From the NCBI GenBank assembly GCA_023230285.1, contig JALNXP010000002.1, positions 1 through 29,681 of the forward strand: DNA of 29,681 bases, given 5' to 3'. Within the stretch, counting starts at the first letter, position 1; every line of letters begins with the position of its first letter. Source of the stretch: Bacteroidales bacterium. GTDB taxonomy: Bacteria; Bacteroidota; Bacteroidia; Bacteroidales; BM520. The notes under the pieces are model-generated. The model worked only from the letters and a program-made list of their open reading frames with translations. It searched no databases and was not told the origin of the DNA. Shown piece after piece: positions 1-7,446 of the stretch. Both the position numbers and the translations under genes were made by a program.

Positions 1-677
1 AAATCTAATAAACCGTTTTTAGAAGTATATTTCTGTCCATTGTAATTTATAGTTAAGCCTGTGTTAAGGTAACAATAGTTCCATAAAAGGTCATCAATAT
101 ATTCTTCAATAAAATGATATTTTCCGAATAGCTTTTGGTCAGGAGTAAAATAGATGTAAGTGCCGTTCTTTTCTTGTGTTAATTCGATGTTGTTGTCATT
201 AATGACTTCGCCTTCTTTAAACTCTACTGTTTTGCTTTCGCCATTACGATAAGCGACGGCTTTAAAGTAAGAAGATAATGCGTTTACGGCTTTTGCTCCA
301 ACGCCGTTAAGTCCTACTGATTTTTTAAAAACCGATGAGTCGTATTTTGCGCCGGTGTTGATTTGCGAAACACAATCTTTTAACTTGTTTAACGGAATGC
401 CTCTGCCATAATCTCTTACAGCCACACTGTTGTCGGTAATGTTGATTTCAACGGTTTTACCATAGCCCATCATAAATTCATCGATAGAATTATCTATGAT
501 TTCTTTTATCAGTATGTAGATGCCGTCATCGGGAGAAGAACCATCGCCGAGTTTGCCGATATACATACCGGGTCTGAGGCGTATATGTTCATTCCATTTT
601 AAGGATATAACTTTATCTTCGCTATATTCCATGCTGGCAAGAAGGTCATTATTGTTATCTATTTTTTCAGTACCCAT
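1..677 (-). CDS. parE: DNA topoisomerase IV subunit B (ParE), 5' part only
   Basis: This is the N-terminal ~225 residues of a GHKL-type type II topoisomerase ATPase subunit; the rest lies beyond position 1. Seen directly: [20 protein letters not shown] at residues 35-54, the ATP-binding N-box E59-IID-N63, the D89-YGRG turn, and GLNGVGAKA at 122-130. ParE pairs with ParC to decatenate daughter chromosomes and relax supercoils. The [12 protein letters not shown] wording and short N terminus are, from memory, closer to Bacteroidota ParE than to GyrB, so ParE is preferred. The start is the ATG at 677, which overlaps the upstream gene by 19 bases; an in-frame stop lies just before it. A second ATG at 632 (MEYSED) gives a shorter N terminus and avoids the overlap. 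Its order after the CAP-SPOR gene suggests co-transcription. Confidence 0.9.
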   Translation of the reverse strand, partial: MGTEKIDNNNDLLASMEYSEDKVISLKWNEHIRLRPGMYIGKLGDGSSPDDGIYILIKEIIDNSIDEFMMGYGKTVEINITDNSVAVRDYGRGIPLNKLKDCVSQINTGAKYDSSVFKKSVGLNGVGAKAVNALSSYFKAVAYRNGESKTVEFKEGEVINDNNIELTQEKNGTYIYFTPDQKLFGKYHFIEEYIDDLLWNYCYLNTGLTINYNGQKYTSKNGLLD

Positions 678-1636
678 GCGTCTTTAAATTCTTTTTTGCG
701 TAATTGTGTTTTATATTGATCTGCTTCTGCAAAGTTATAAAAACTTTTAATAGCAACGCGTATTTTTTTATCTTTTAAGATATATAGAGCTTCTTCGTAG
801 CCGCGATTTTTTAAATTTGTAACCATTTGCTCAGCTTTTTCCGAGGTAGTGGCAACTGCTACTATGACGTACCAAGTGTCACGCTCTGCCGGCATGCTGT
901 CGGCGTTTACAATACTGTCAGTGCTTGTGATAATGTCTTGGTTTACAACTTCTTGTGCAATATTGATAGTATCATGTTCTGTGATAATGCTATCTCTTAT
1001 ATTGTCATCAGCTTTATTATCAGACACATAAGAGCTGTTTTTTGCATCTGATTGTGTTTCTTTTTCTAATTTGTCACAAAAAATCACATTTCCGCTGTTG
1101 TCTTTTGTTGGTCCAAACCAAACGCAGGCAAAGTTTTCAAAAACAGCAATGCCTATTGATACCCATTTTGAAGTGGCATTAGGAGGCTTGTTAAGTATTA
1201 TGTTTTTAAACGTGTCAGACTTGAGCCAAGTGTCAAATATGTCATTTGCGTTGAAATCTTTATTGCTATAGTACACTATTTCAATTGATTGTCCCATGTA
1301 ATTGGTAAGTTCCGCAGGTTTGGCTTTCATAGCTTTTATTGCGTATTTACTTTTGTCATAGCATAATTCCTTCCATCGTCCTTTGTTTGACCACGAATTA
1401 AAAGAGCCACATTTTTTATATGGTTCATTTATAAATAAATCTTTGGCGTGAACATCAGCAACATAACAAAGAGATGCAGAAAATTCAAGTTCATTCAACT
1501 TGTTTTTATGTCTGTATTTGTTGATTAAAGAAAATAGTTCTTTCTCTGTATTATCAATGCAGACGGCATAAGTGTCCTGTGAAAATACTTGTAGTGAGAG
1601 GATAATGAAAAAAATTGTCAGTATAAATGTTTTCAT
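659..1636 (-). CDS. Secreted CAP-domain protein with C-terminal SPOR domain
   Basis: A 325-residue protein. Residues 1-19 are a clear signal peptide ([19 protein letters not shown], then Q), so it is exported. Residues ~30-178 resemble the CAP/SCP-like fold (conserved patterns [12 protein letters not shown] near the start and [18 protein letters not shown] at the end). Residues ~180-250 are a polar linker rich in Asp, Ser, Thr and Asn. Residues ~253-325 match a SPOR domain ([17 protein letters not shown] and a second strand-helix unit), a family that binds peptidoglycan stripped of stem peptides. The open frame extends to 1744, but the ATG at 1636 is chosen because it begins the signal peptide and lies just downstream of a -7 box. 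I infer a wall-associated envelope protein; the CAP activity is unknown. It sits between the lysine operon and parE on the same strand. Confidence 0.75.
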   Translation of the reverse strand: MKTFILTIFFIILSLQVFSQDTYAVCIDNTEKELFSLINKYRHKNKLNELEFSASLCYVADVHAKDLFINEPYKKCGSFNSWSNKGRWKELCYDKSKYAIKAMKAKPAELTNYMGQSIEIVYYSNKDFNANDIFDTWLKSDTFKNIILNKPPNATSKWVSIGIAVFENFACVWFGPTKDNSGNVIFCDKLEKETQSDAKNSSYVSDNKADDNIRDSIITEHDTINIAQEVVNQDIITSTDSIVNADSMPAERDTWYVIVAVATTSEKAEQMVTNLKNRGYEEALYILKDKKIRVAIKSFYNFAEADQYKTQLRKKEFKDAWVLKK

Positions 1637-1659
1637 ATTTAGCTTACAATTTAAGATTT

Positions 1660-1667
1660 CAAAGATA
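1660..1667 (-). promoter_or_regulatory. Bacteroidota -7 box for the CAP-SPOR gene
   Basis: On the minus strand this reads TATCTTTG, a perfect match to the TAnnTTTG -7 element of Bacteroidota. It ends 24 bases before the ATG at 1636, which supports that start over the longer frame. No convincing TTTG -33 element is seen at the usual distance. Confidence 0.5.
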
Positions 1668-1727
1668 CAACAAAATCGTGAATATTGGTAAGCAGAGGAA
1701 ATTAAATTATCAACAAATAATAATACA

Positions 1728-1761
1728 AAAAGGGAATTTGACATTCATCAACTTCCCTTTT
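1728..1761 (-). terminator. Weak intrinsic terminator after kdd
   Basis: Inverted repeat AAAAGGGAA (1728-1736) / TTCCCTTTT (1753-1761) with a 16-base loop. On the minus strand the second arm is followed by one more T (TTCCCTTTTT). It lies ~28 bases beyond the kdd stop codon and before the CAP-SPOR promoter, as expected for the end of the lysine operon. The stem has only three G-C pairs, so it may be leaky. Confidence 0.45.
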
Positions 1762-1788
1762 ATTATTGATTTGCATTTATAGCTTTGA

Positions 1789-2832
1789 TTATGCGTATAA
1801 TTCTGTAAATATGTCGCGTAATGCTTGGCATTCGCGTAAGATTTGCAAGGTGATTTCGGCGTGACCTTTTGTATATCCGTTACCTACAATCATAGTTACG
1901 TCGCTACCGACACCTTCTGCTCCTAAAGCGGCTTTTGTGAAGCTGGTTGCCATAGAGAAGAAGTATACGATACCGGTATTTTTGGTGCAGAGTATAGAAG
2001 TCATCTCTGTATCAGGTATGTTAACATTGTTGATTGTGATGTCAGCCATTTTGCCGTCAGTATATTTGCTGATGATTTCCATAGTAGCGACTGGGTCGGT
2101 TGCAGTTCCTGAGAATACATAGTCACAGAAGCCTAATTTATTCAATCTGTCTGTAGATTTTTGGCTGTGGCACATACCTATAACTTTACCTGTGACACCA
2201 ACTCTTTTTTTAGCTTCATAGCAGCATAACATTCCGGATTTACCGCCGGCACCAATTATTAACACTGTATCTCCCGGTTTGCATAATTTAGCTGTTTGAG
2301 CAGGTGCACCGGCTACGTCAAGTGCTGATAAAGCAAGGTTTTCCGGCATGTCGGCAGGGATTTTTGCGTAAATACCGCTTTCAAACAAAATAGCTTTCCC
2401 GTCAATATCTACTTGGTCGATGTCGGCTCTGATAGCTTTTATCTTGTCAATGCGTAATGGAGTTAATGATAAAGACACTAATGTAGCTATTTTGTCGCCT
2501 TCTTTCAGGTCGATTTTGCCTTTGAGAGCATCGCCAATTTTTTCTACAGTGCCGAGCAGCATGCCGCCGGAGCCTGTCCACGGATTACGATGTTTGCCTT
2601 GTTTTGCAACAATATCCATCATAATCTCGGCTATTTTTTTAGGGTCGCCGTTAGCTCTTGCCGAGATGTCGGTGAACGATGCCGAGTCAATGTTTAAGGT
2701 TTGGACATCTATCAATATTTCGTTATCGTAGATTTCGTCCATGTTGTTATCTATTTTATTTGCCGGTTGTGGCAGTACGCCTTTCGGCTCAATTACACGG
2801 TGAGTACCGTATTTATTTCCATGTTTTTGCAT
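1789..2832 (-). CDS. kdd: L-erythro-3,5-diaminohexanoate dehydrogenase
   Basis: 347 residues. This enzyme (EC 1.4.1.11) oxidatively deaminates L-erythro-3,5-diaminohexanoate to 5-amino-3-oxohexanoate with NAD(P)+, the third stage of anaerobic lysine fermentation. The N-terminal signature KYGTHRVIEPKGVLPQPA (residues 7-24) and ILIDVQTLNIDSASFTDI (39-56) are, from memory, characteristic of the family and nearly identical to Fusobacterium Kdd. A Rossmann glycine motif, GAGGKSG, lies at 194-200. Length is normal for the family. It is the last gene of the operon, 35 bases downstream of kce, whose product consumes Kdd's product. Family assignment is secure; cofactor preference cannot be read from the sequence by eye. 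Confidence 0.95.
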   Translation of the reverse strand: MQKHGNKYGTHRVIEPKGVLPQPANKIDNNMDEIYDNEILIDVQTLNIDSASFTDISARANGDPKKIAEIMMDIVAKQGKHRNPWTGSGGMLLGTVEKIGDALKGKIDLKEGDKIATLVSLSLTPLRIDKIKAIRADIDQVDIDGKAILFESGIYAKIPADMPENLALSALDVAGAPAQTAKLCKPGDTVLIIGAGGKSGMLCCYEAKKRVGVTGKVIGMCHSQKSTDRLNKLGFCDYVFSGTATDPVATMEIISKYTDGKMADITINNVNIPDTEMTSILCTKNTGIVYFFSMATSFTKAALGAEGVGSDVTMIVGNGYTKGHAEITLQILRECQALRDIFTELYA

Positions 2833-2867
2833 ATTATAAAATTATAATTTGAATTATTTTTTATGAT

Positions 2868-3695
2868 TTATTTAATTGGTTTTAAACCGAGTATTTTTCT
2901 TGCTTCGTCTGAAGTTGCTATTTCTCTGCCGAGTTCTTTAGCTAAGCGCACAACTTTTGCCACTAACTCGCCGTTAGATTTTGCCAATACACCTTTTGCG
3001 AGGTAGAGGTTGTCTTCAAAGCCGACTCTTACATTACCGCCCATAGCTATTGCGACTGCTGCCATTGGAAAGGCGTTGCGTCCGACACCGGTGACTGTCC
3101 AAGTAGCATCAGCAGGTATTTTGTTTACTAACCAACACAAATCTGCAGCTGTGGCAGGAGTACAACCCGGCACGCCTAATACAAAGTTTATCTGCATGGG
3201 GTGCCCCGGAATAAAGCCTTTACGAACCATCGTCAATGCTGTGTCTAAATGCCCCATTTCAAAACATTCGTACTCCGGTTTTATGTTGTTTTCTATCATA
3301 CGTTTGCCAAAAGTGCGCATCATAGGCATGGTGTTTTCGAAAACGTCATCTCCGAAATTGCATGTTCCGCAATCCAATGTTGCCATTTCAGGGAAAAGCT
3401 CTGTGGGCTGTAAGCGTTCTTCAGCAGTCATGCCTACAGCTCCGCCTGTAGACGGTATCAAAATTACGTCCGGACAAACTTTACGAATAGCATCAATACA
3501 TACTTTGAAACGCTCTTTGCTTTGAGTAGGAGTGCCGTCATCTTCTCTGACATGCAGATGAACTATGGCTGCGCCTGCGTCTACTGCAGATTTGGCTTCT
3601 TTTACGATTTCTTCAACAGTATAAGGAACAGCAGGATTCTGCTCTTTTGTTACTTCTGCACCACATATAGCGGCTGTGATAATAAGTTTCTCCAT
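2868..3695 (-). CDS. kce: 3-keto-5-aminohexanoate cleavage enzyme
   Basis: 275 residues. Kce (EC 2.3.1.247) condenses 5-amino-3-oxohexanoate with acetyl-CoA and cleaves it to acetoacetate and L-3-aminobutyryl-CoA. It belongs to the BKACE (formerly DUF849) family of zinc-dependent TIM barrels. Seen directly: the zinc-ligand pair H46-L-H48 in IVHLHVRED, the IPSTGG loop around residues 81-86, the DCGTCNFG strand, and a C-terminal GFEDNLYLAKG segment that contributes to the active site in the family. Because BKACE enzymes use many beta-keto acids, the specific call rests on sequence resemblance plus position: only 3 bases separate it from kal upstream, and kdd follows. Together these three encode consecutive steps. 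Confidence 0.94.
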   Translation of the reverse strand: MEKLIITAAICGAEVTKEQNPAVPYTVEEIVKEAKSAVDAGAAIVHLHVREDDGTPTQSKERFKVCIDAIRKVCPDVILIPSTGGAVGMTAEERLQPTELFPEMATLDCGTCNFGDDVFENTMPMMRTFGKRMIENNIKPEYECFEMGHLDTALTMVRKGFIPGHPMQINFVLGVPGCTPATAADLCWLVNKIPADATWTVTGVGRNAFPMAAVAIAMGGNVRVGFEDNLYLAKGVLAKSNGELVAKVVRLAKELGREIATSDEARKILGLKPIK

Positions 3696-3698
3696 AGC

Positions 3699-4097
3699 TT
3701 ATTTGTTGTTTGTTTTTCTTTGACAATCTTTTGGTACTACACAAGTTCCGCTTGCACGGCATACTACTACAGGTTCTGCAAGCACATCTGCCGCCGATGC
3801 TGAAATGTCAGTACGTGGTATGATGACCTTTCTTGCTTCAAAGACCATTTTGCGGGAACTGTTGCCTACATGGGTAATCTCGCCGGTAGCTTCAATGAAA
3901 TCTCCGGCATATACAGGCGCTAAAAATTCTACATTGTCGTAAGCACAAAATAAACCTTCGTCACCGTCTTGAATAATTAATAACTCTGTGGCTACATCGC
4001 CGAATAAATTCAACATTCTTGCGCCATCTACCAAGTTGCCGCCGTAATGAGCATCATGTGCGCTCATACGTACTCTGATTAATGATTTTACTGCCAT
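3699..4097 (-). CDS. kal: 3-aminobutyryl-CoA ammonia-lyase
   Basis: 132 residues, a single hotdog-fold domain of the size expected for Kal (EC 4.3.1.14), which eliminates ammonia from L-3-aminobutyryl-CoA to give crotonyl-CoA. Seen directly: an N-terminal [19 protein letters not shown] segment (residues 11-29, conserved in Kal proteins as I remember them), [18 protein letters not shown] (49-66), and a beta strand VFEARKVI (85-92). Hotdog proteins are functionally diverse, so the call relies strongly on its place between the CoA-transferase subunit and kce, with gaps of 16 and 3 bases. The C terminus is a short basic tail (QRKTNNK). The product crotonyl-CoA would feed butyrate formation. Confidence 0.9.
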   Translation of the reverse strand: MAVKSLIRVRMSAHDAHYGGNLVDGARMLNLFGDVATELLIIQDGDEGLFCAYDNVEFLAPVYAGDFIEATGEITHVGNSSRKMVFEARKVIIPRTDISASAADVLAEPVVVCRASGTCVVPKDCQRKTNNK

Positions 4098-4113
4098 ATA
4101 TTTTTGTTTTTTT

Positions 4114-4758
4114 TTATGCTACAATGTAATCTACCAATATGCCCTGTGTTTTAACGTTTTCCGGAGCTATTTCGCCTACTTCTACCAAGTTTTCTACTTC
4201 AGCAATTACAACATCTGCTGCTGTTGCCATCAACGGATTGAAGTTTTGAGTCGTTCCTTGATAAACAAGATTACCGGATTTGTCGCCGATAGAAGCACCA
4301 ATTATTGCCATGTCTGCTTTTATTGGAAGCTCAAGTAAGTACTCTTTTCCCTCTATCTCAATTATGCGTTTTCCTTCGGCTACTATTGTGCCTATGCCTG
4401 TTGGTGTTAATACGCCGCCTAATCCTGCACCTGCTGCACGTATTCTCTCGGCTAAAGTACCTTGCGGACATAATTCAACTTCCATCTCTTTGTTGTTCAT
4501 TTGCTCTATAGTGTTGGCGTTAGTGCCAATGTGAGATGCAATAACTTTTTTGACTTGTTTGTTAGTGACGAGGATGCCCACGCCTTTATCAGGGAAAGCA
4601 GTGTCGTTACCGATAATAGTTAGATCTTTAACGCCCGACTTTGCAATGGCGTCTACAATTTTTTTCGGAGTACCGCATGCCAAAAACCCTCCAAACATAA
4701 TTGTCATGCCGTCTTTTACCATCGAAGCAGCTTCTTCTGCCGTAATAAACTTTGCCAT
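4114..4758 (-). CDS. atoD: Butyryl-CoA/acetoacetate CoA-transferase, alpha subunit (AtoD-like)
   Basis: 214 residues, the alpha half of a family I CoA-transferase. Seen directly: the glycine-rich GGFLACGTP loop (residues 23-31) and the [20 protein letters not shown] segment (98-117), both standard in alpha subunits. The catalytic glutamate of this enzyme is carried by the beta subunit, and no beta-subunit gene occurs in this window; the protein ends at the normal length of an unfused alpha chain. As first gene of the operon with kal, kce and kdd, it probably moves CoA from butyryl-CoA to acetoacetate made by Kce. The start ATG at 4758 lies 36 bases downstream of a perfect -7 box. The substrate is inferred from context. 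Confidence 0.88.
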   Translation of the reverse strand: MAKFITAEEAASMVKDGMTIMFGGFLACGTPKKIVDAIAKSGVKDLTIIGNDTAFPDKGVGILVTNKQVKKVIASHIGTNANTIEQMNNKEMEVELCPQGTLAERIRAAGAGLGGVLTPTGIGTIVAEGKRIIEIEGKEYLLELPIKADMAIIGASIGDKSGNLVYQGTTQNFNPLMATAADVVIAEVENLVEVGEIAPENVKTQGILVDYIVA

Positions 4759-4794
4759 ATAATTTTATTTTAAATGTTATGTTTTTAGAAACGA

Positions 4795-4802
4795 CAAAGA
4801 TA
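4795..4802 (-). promoter_or_regulatory. -7 box of the lysine-fermentation operon
   Basis: TATCTTTG on the minus strand, a perfect TAnnTTTG element, 36 bases upstream of the atoD-like ATG at 4758. A -33 TTTG is not evident. Upstream sequence is dominated by T tracts on the plus strand (14 consecutive T at 4831-4844), i.e. an A tract upstream of the promoter. Confidence 0.55.
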
Positions 4803-4877
4803 ACTGTTTTTTTTGTTTTTTTATTGAAAGTTTTTTTTTTTTTTGCCTCGGATGTCGTTTTTTATCGGTTTAGATAG

Positions 4878-4927
4878 GACACGGATTTACGCAGAAGTTA
4901 CGGATACGCACTAAAAAAATCTGTGTC
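4878..4927. repeat. Imperfect inverted repeat, 11-base arms
   Basis: Arms GACACGGATTT (4878-4888) and AAATCTGTGTC (4917-4927) are complementary except for one position that would be a G-U pair in RNA. The 28-base loop contains a related ACGGATACG stretch. It resembles short palindromic repeats scattered in Bacteroidota genomes, but whether it recurs in this genome cannot be seen from one copy. Confidence 0.5.
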
Positions 4928-4939
4928 AGAGATGATTAC

Positions 4940-4967
4940 GTAGAGACAGGTCACGACCTGTCTCTAC
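4940..4967. repeat. 28-bp palindrome, copy 1 (13-2-13)
   Basis: Left arm GTAGAGACAGGTC (4940-4952), two-base centre AC, right arm GACCTGTCTCTAC (4955-4967): a perfect 13-base inverted repeat. It shares its outer arm TAGAGAC and total length with the copies at 4990-5017 and 7443-7470. Its centre is exactly 50 bp from that of copy 2, and both are followed by the bases AAT. No T run follows on either strand, so it is not a classical terminator. Confidence 0.8.
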
Positions 4968-4989
4968 AATTACGTTATTCAAACGCCGG

Positions 4990-5017
4990 TTGAAGACGCA
5001 AATTTTTGCGTCTCTAC
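4990..5017. repeat. 28-bp palindrome, copy 2, overlapping a stop codon
   Basis: Inner arms AGACGCAAA (4994-5002) and TTTGCGTCT (5005-5013) pair perfectly around TT. The right arm (5005-5017, TTTGCGTCTCTAC) is complete; the left arm has decayed outside the inner 9 bases. On the minus strand the outer TAGAGAC of the right arm supplies the TAG stop codon (5014-5016) of the ATPase/nuclease gene, so the hairpin begins directly at the stop. Confidence 0.7.
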
Positions 5018-6570
5018 AATCTCCAATCGCTAATACAGCGTTTCTTCGTGTCAAAATTTACGCCTATCTTGAACAACTTGCGGCTGTCCATGGCAAAAGG
5101 CTTCGCATAACCCTTCTCATCTATCTGGCGAAGAGCATCTTCAGCACTGCCGTCTAACTTAAATTCGAGGATGTAAATATAGTCTTTCGTCTTGATAATC
5201 ATGTCTATACGACTCTCGCTTGTTGGTCGCTCGACAGTAGTGTAGAAGCCCATCATCTTCATTATCAGATAGAACACATTCTGAAAATACAACTCCGAAT
5301 TGCCGACTATCTTATAATCCGTATCAGACATTAAAGCCGACATACACTTCATAAAATCTTCCGCATTGCCGCTACGCACATCGTTGACAAATTTAGATAT
5401 AGAGAATGATGATGCTCCCTCACGTGTTGCATAAAACGGTATCAAATATTTGATAAATCCGAATTCCACTTCCTTGTTCGGAAAGCCGAGCTTATATAGT
5501 CCAAACTCTTTATCATAACCTTTTATTGTCAGATAACCGCTCTGATACATTATCGGTATCGGACTCAGTGAAAGAGAATCAATGCTGTAAAGGACATCTC
5601 CGGTCGCTTCTTCTTCGGTAAGTTTGGGCAATGAATAATCGTCTTTTCTAAGCAGTTCCACGAGGAATGACGGCGTGCCGGTTTCAAACCAATAGCTGCC
5701 GAATTTTTGAGTCCTTAAGGCTAGAAGTAAACTAAACGGGTTATACATACCTGTTCCATCTTCTACAAAATGATAACCGTCATACATTAGTTTTAACTGT
5801 GCGCAAGTTTCTTCATAAGAAATCTCATTATGTTCGGCGACTTCGTTCAGCGATTCTTCAAAATACTCATGTATTTCGGCTTCGGTTATGCCGCAAATCG
5901 TCTGGTATTTCTCATCCATAGAAATATCAGCAAGATTATTCAAGTCGCTGAAAATGCTGATTTTGCTGAATTTTGTGACACCGGTAATGAATGCAAATTT
6001 GATATATTTGTCGTGCGTTTTGAGGACGGAATAGAACGCTTTTAAAGTGCTACGATGTTTTGTTTGTAATTGCTCATCTGTAATTGTCTGAAGCAGTGGC
6101 TTGTCGTATTCATCAACAAGGACGACTACCTGCTGACCGGTTTTTTCGTAGGCACGTTCGATGACACCTGAGAATCTTAACGAAAGAGATGTTTCAGTAT
6201 CGTTTCTTCCGTAAATTTCTTCCCATCTTGAAAGATAATACGATAGAATCCTATTAAGACCTTCCGGGTCTTTATAATTCTCCATATTCAAATCCAAATG
6301 CAGCACAGGATACACTGTCCATTTTGTTTCAAGCGTTTCCATTGCAAGACCTTTGAATAAATCTTTCATGCCACTAAAATAGGCTTCTAAGGTAGACAAC
6401 AGCAGGCTCTTGCCAAAACGCCGCGGACGACTGAAAAAATAATATTTGCCTGTGTTTGCAAGTCGGTATATTAATGCTGTTTTATCAACATAAACATAGT
6501 CGTCTCTTAATAGGCTTTCAAAACTCTGTATTCCAACCGGATATTTCACGTCTTCGTTATTTATTTCCAT
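5014..6570 (-). CDS. AAA-ATPase-like / PD-(D/E)XK nuclease superfamily protein
   Basis: 518 residues, cytoplasmic, no signal peptide. The N-terminal part matches the AAA-ATPase-like family (PF09820): KYPVGIQSFESL (9-20), VYVDKT (26-31), a P-loop variant RPRRFGKS (48-55) and Walker B LVDEYD (151-156). The C-terminal part matches the associated PD-(D/E)XK nuclease family (PF08011), with D456 in SRIDMII and the E469-F-K471 pair in YILEFKLDG, plus the helix segment ALRQIDEKGYAKPF. This architecture is very common and often multi-copy in Bacteroidota; its biological role is not established, with roles in nucleic-acid defence or mobility proposed. The gene stands alone: palindromes lie at its 3' end and an AT-rich divergent spacer at its 5' end. 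All motif residues appear intact, so it is probably a functional protein. Confidence 0.88.
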   Translation of the reverse strand: MEINNEDVKYPVGIQSFESLLRDDYVYVDKTALIYRLANTGKYYFFSRPRRFGKSLLLSTLEAYFSGMKDLFKGLAMETLETKWTVYPVLHLDLNMENYKDPEGLNRILSYYLSRWEEIYGRNDTETSLSLRFSGVIERAYEKTGQQVVVLVDEYDKPLLQTITDEQLQTKHRSTLKAFYSVLKTHDKYIKFAFITGVTKFSKISIFSDLNNLADISMDEKYQTICGITEAEIHEYFEESLNEVAEHNEISYEETCAQLKLMYDGYHFVEDGTGMYNPFSLLLALRTQKFGSYWFETGTPSFLVELLRKDDYSLPKLTEEEATGDVLYSIDSLSLSPIPIMYQSGYLTIKGYDKEFGLYKLGFPNKEVEFGFIKYLIPFYATREGASSFSISKFVNDVRSGNAEDFMKCMSALMSDTDYKIVGNSELYFQNVFYLIMKMMGFYTTVERPTSESRIDMIIKTKDYIYILEFKLDGSAEDALRQIDEKGYAKPFAMDSRKLFKIGVNFDTKKRCISDWRL

Positions 6571-6740
6571 GCAAAGGTAATATTTTTATGTTATTAAATA
6601 TAAATATGAAATTATTTTATTTCATATATATCGTAAAAATTGCAAAAACGTTACCATGTTTTATATGGTTAAATTATGTTAATAATATTTTAAAAACGCG
6701 CCAATGAAAAAAGTGTTGGCAATTTTGGCAAAAAAACGTC

Positions 6741-6774
6741 TAATATCTTGATAACGTGTAATATAATATCTTGA
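6741..6774. repeat. Pair of 11-base direct repeats
   Basis: TAATATCTTGA occurs at 6741-6751 and again at 6764-6774, 23 bases apart start to start, about two helical turns. The spacing would suit two protomers of a DNA-binding protein on one face of the helix. In so AT-rich a spacer, chance is possible. Confidence 0.45.
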
Positions 6775-6853
6775 AAAATTATAGTAAAGATACGATGCGT
6801 CTCGTCTATACTAAAAAACATAATTTAATTAAGGTTATATAAGATAAAAAGCA

Positions 6854-6861
6854 TAATTTTG
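6854..6861 (+). promoter_or_regulatory. Possible -7 box for flavin reductase
   Basis: TAATTTTG fits TAnnTTTG exactly. It would place transcription start only ~7-15 bases before the ATGs at 6874 and 6880, giving a very short leader. No -33 TTTG is seen upstream, so this is a tentative call; if real it excludes the TTG at 6859 as start codon. Confidence 0.3.
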
Positions 6862-6879
6862 CATAAAAAACAAATGGAT

Positions 6880-7446
6880 ATGTCTAAAAGAATAATGAAA
6901 GCCGGTAACATGTTGAATCCTACGCCGGTTGTAATGGTCAGTTGTGGCAATACTATTGATGAGTATAATATTATAACGGTTGCATGGACGGGTACGCTGT
7001 GTTCCAATCCGCCGATGTGTTACATTTCCGTAAGACCTGAAAGGCATTCTTATGCAATCATAAAACAAAGTGGCGAATTTGTCATCAATCTTGTGACTGA
7101 CAAACTTGCTGCATGTACAGACTGGTGTGGCGTTAAGTCCGGTAAGGATATCAATAAGTTTCACAAGACAGGACTTACACCTGTGCCTGCGTCACAGGTT
7201 AAAGCACCTTTGATACTTGAGTCTCCAATTAATATCGAATGTAAGGTAAAACAGATTATCCCTTTAGGCTCACATGATATGTTTCTGTCTGAGATTGTGG
7301 CTGTTGATGCCGACAATGCGTTATTTAATCCGAAAACAGATGCCTTTGATTTAAAAAGAGCTAAACTCATCTGTTATTCCCATGGATTGTATTATTCCTT
7401 GGGCAGAATTATCGGAAAGTTCGGCTTCTCTGTCGCAAAAAAATAG
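6880..7446 (+). CDS. Flavin reductase family protein (FMN-binding split barrel)
   Basis: 188 residues from the chosen start. It matches the flavin reductase-like domain (PF01613): NMLNPTPVVMVSCG near the N terminus, then ITVAWTGTLCSNPPMCYISV, a PERHSYAIIKQSGEFVINL segment, the CGVKSGKDINKF loop, and a C-terminal LICYSHGLYYSLG. These proteins bind FMN and use NAD(P)H to reduce flavins or small substrates; the physiological substrate here is unknown. The frame opens at a TTG (6859), but ATGs at 6874 and 6880 are more likely; 6880 (MSKRIMKAG) fits family N termini best and the choice is uncertain by two codons. The gene is monocistronic, divergent from the ATPase/nuclease. Its TAG stop (7444-7446) is part of a 28-bp palindrome. 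Confidence 0.85.
   Translation: MSKRIMKAGNMLNPTPVVMVSCGNTIDEYNIITVAWTGTLCSNPPMCYISVRPERHSYAIIKQSGEFVINLVTDKLAACTDWCGVKSGKDINKFHKTGLTPVPASQVKAPLILESPINIECKVKQIIPLGSHDMFLSEIVAVDADNALFNPKTDAFDLKRAKLICYSHGLYYSLGRIIGKFGFSVAKK

Larger units (their letters stand above)
4759..5013. other. Gene-free spacer with T tracts and palindromes
   Basis: No plausible gene. From the atoD side it holds the operon promoter, a 14-base T tract (4831-4844), an imperfect 11-base-arm inverted repeat (4878-4927) and two 28-bp palindromes that are listed separately, the second running into the 3' end of the next gene. This is the most repeat-rich part of the window and separates the lysine operon from the PD-(D/E)XK gene. 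Confidence 0.7.
6571..6879. other. AT-rich divergent spacer
   Basis: About 310 bases between two divergent genes with no supportable coding region. It contains an 11-base direct repeat TAATATCTTGA at 6741-6751 and 6764-6774 and a perfect -7-like box close to the flavin reductase start. A CAAAGGTA sequence directly before the minus-strand ATG at 6570 resembles a -7 box, but it is too close to the start codon to be convincing. Confidence 0.6.

Noticed and set aside
3010..3525. 171-codon plus-strand open frame opposite kce
   Set aside because: It is antisense to a clearly identified enzyme gene, with a composition typical of shadow frames and no promoter.
6572..6579. TACCTTTG on the minus strand as promoter of the ATPase/nuclease gene
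   Set aside because: It fits TAnnTTTG but ends one base before the ATG, so transcription would start at or inside the start codon, and no -33 element is present. Probably chance.
6700..6720. GCCAA / TTGGC inverted repeat as an operator or terminator
   Set aside because: Only five base pairs with an 11-base loop and no U run; expected by chance in a spacer of this size.
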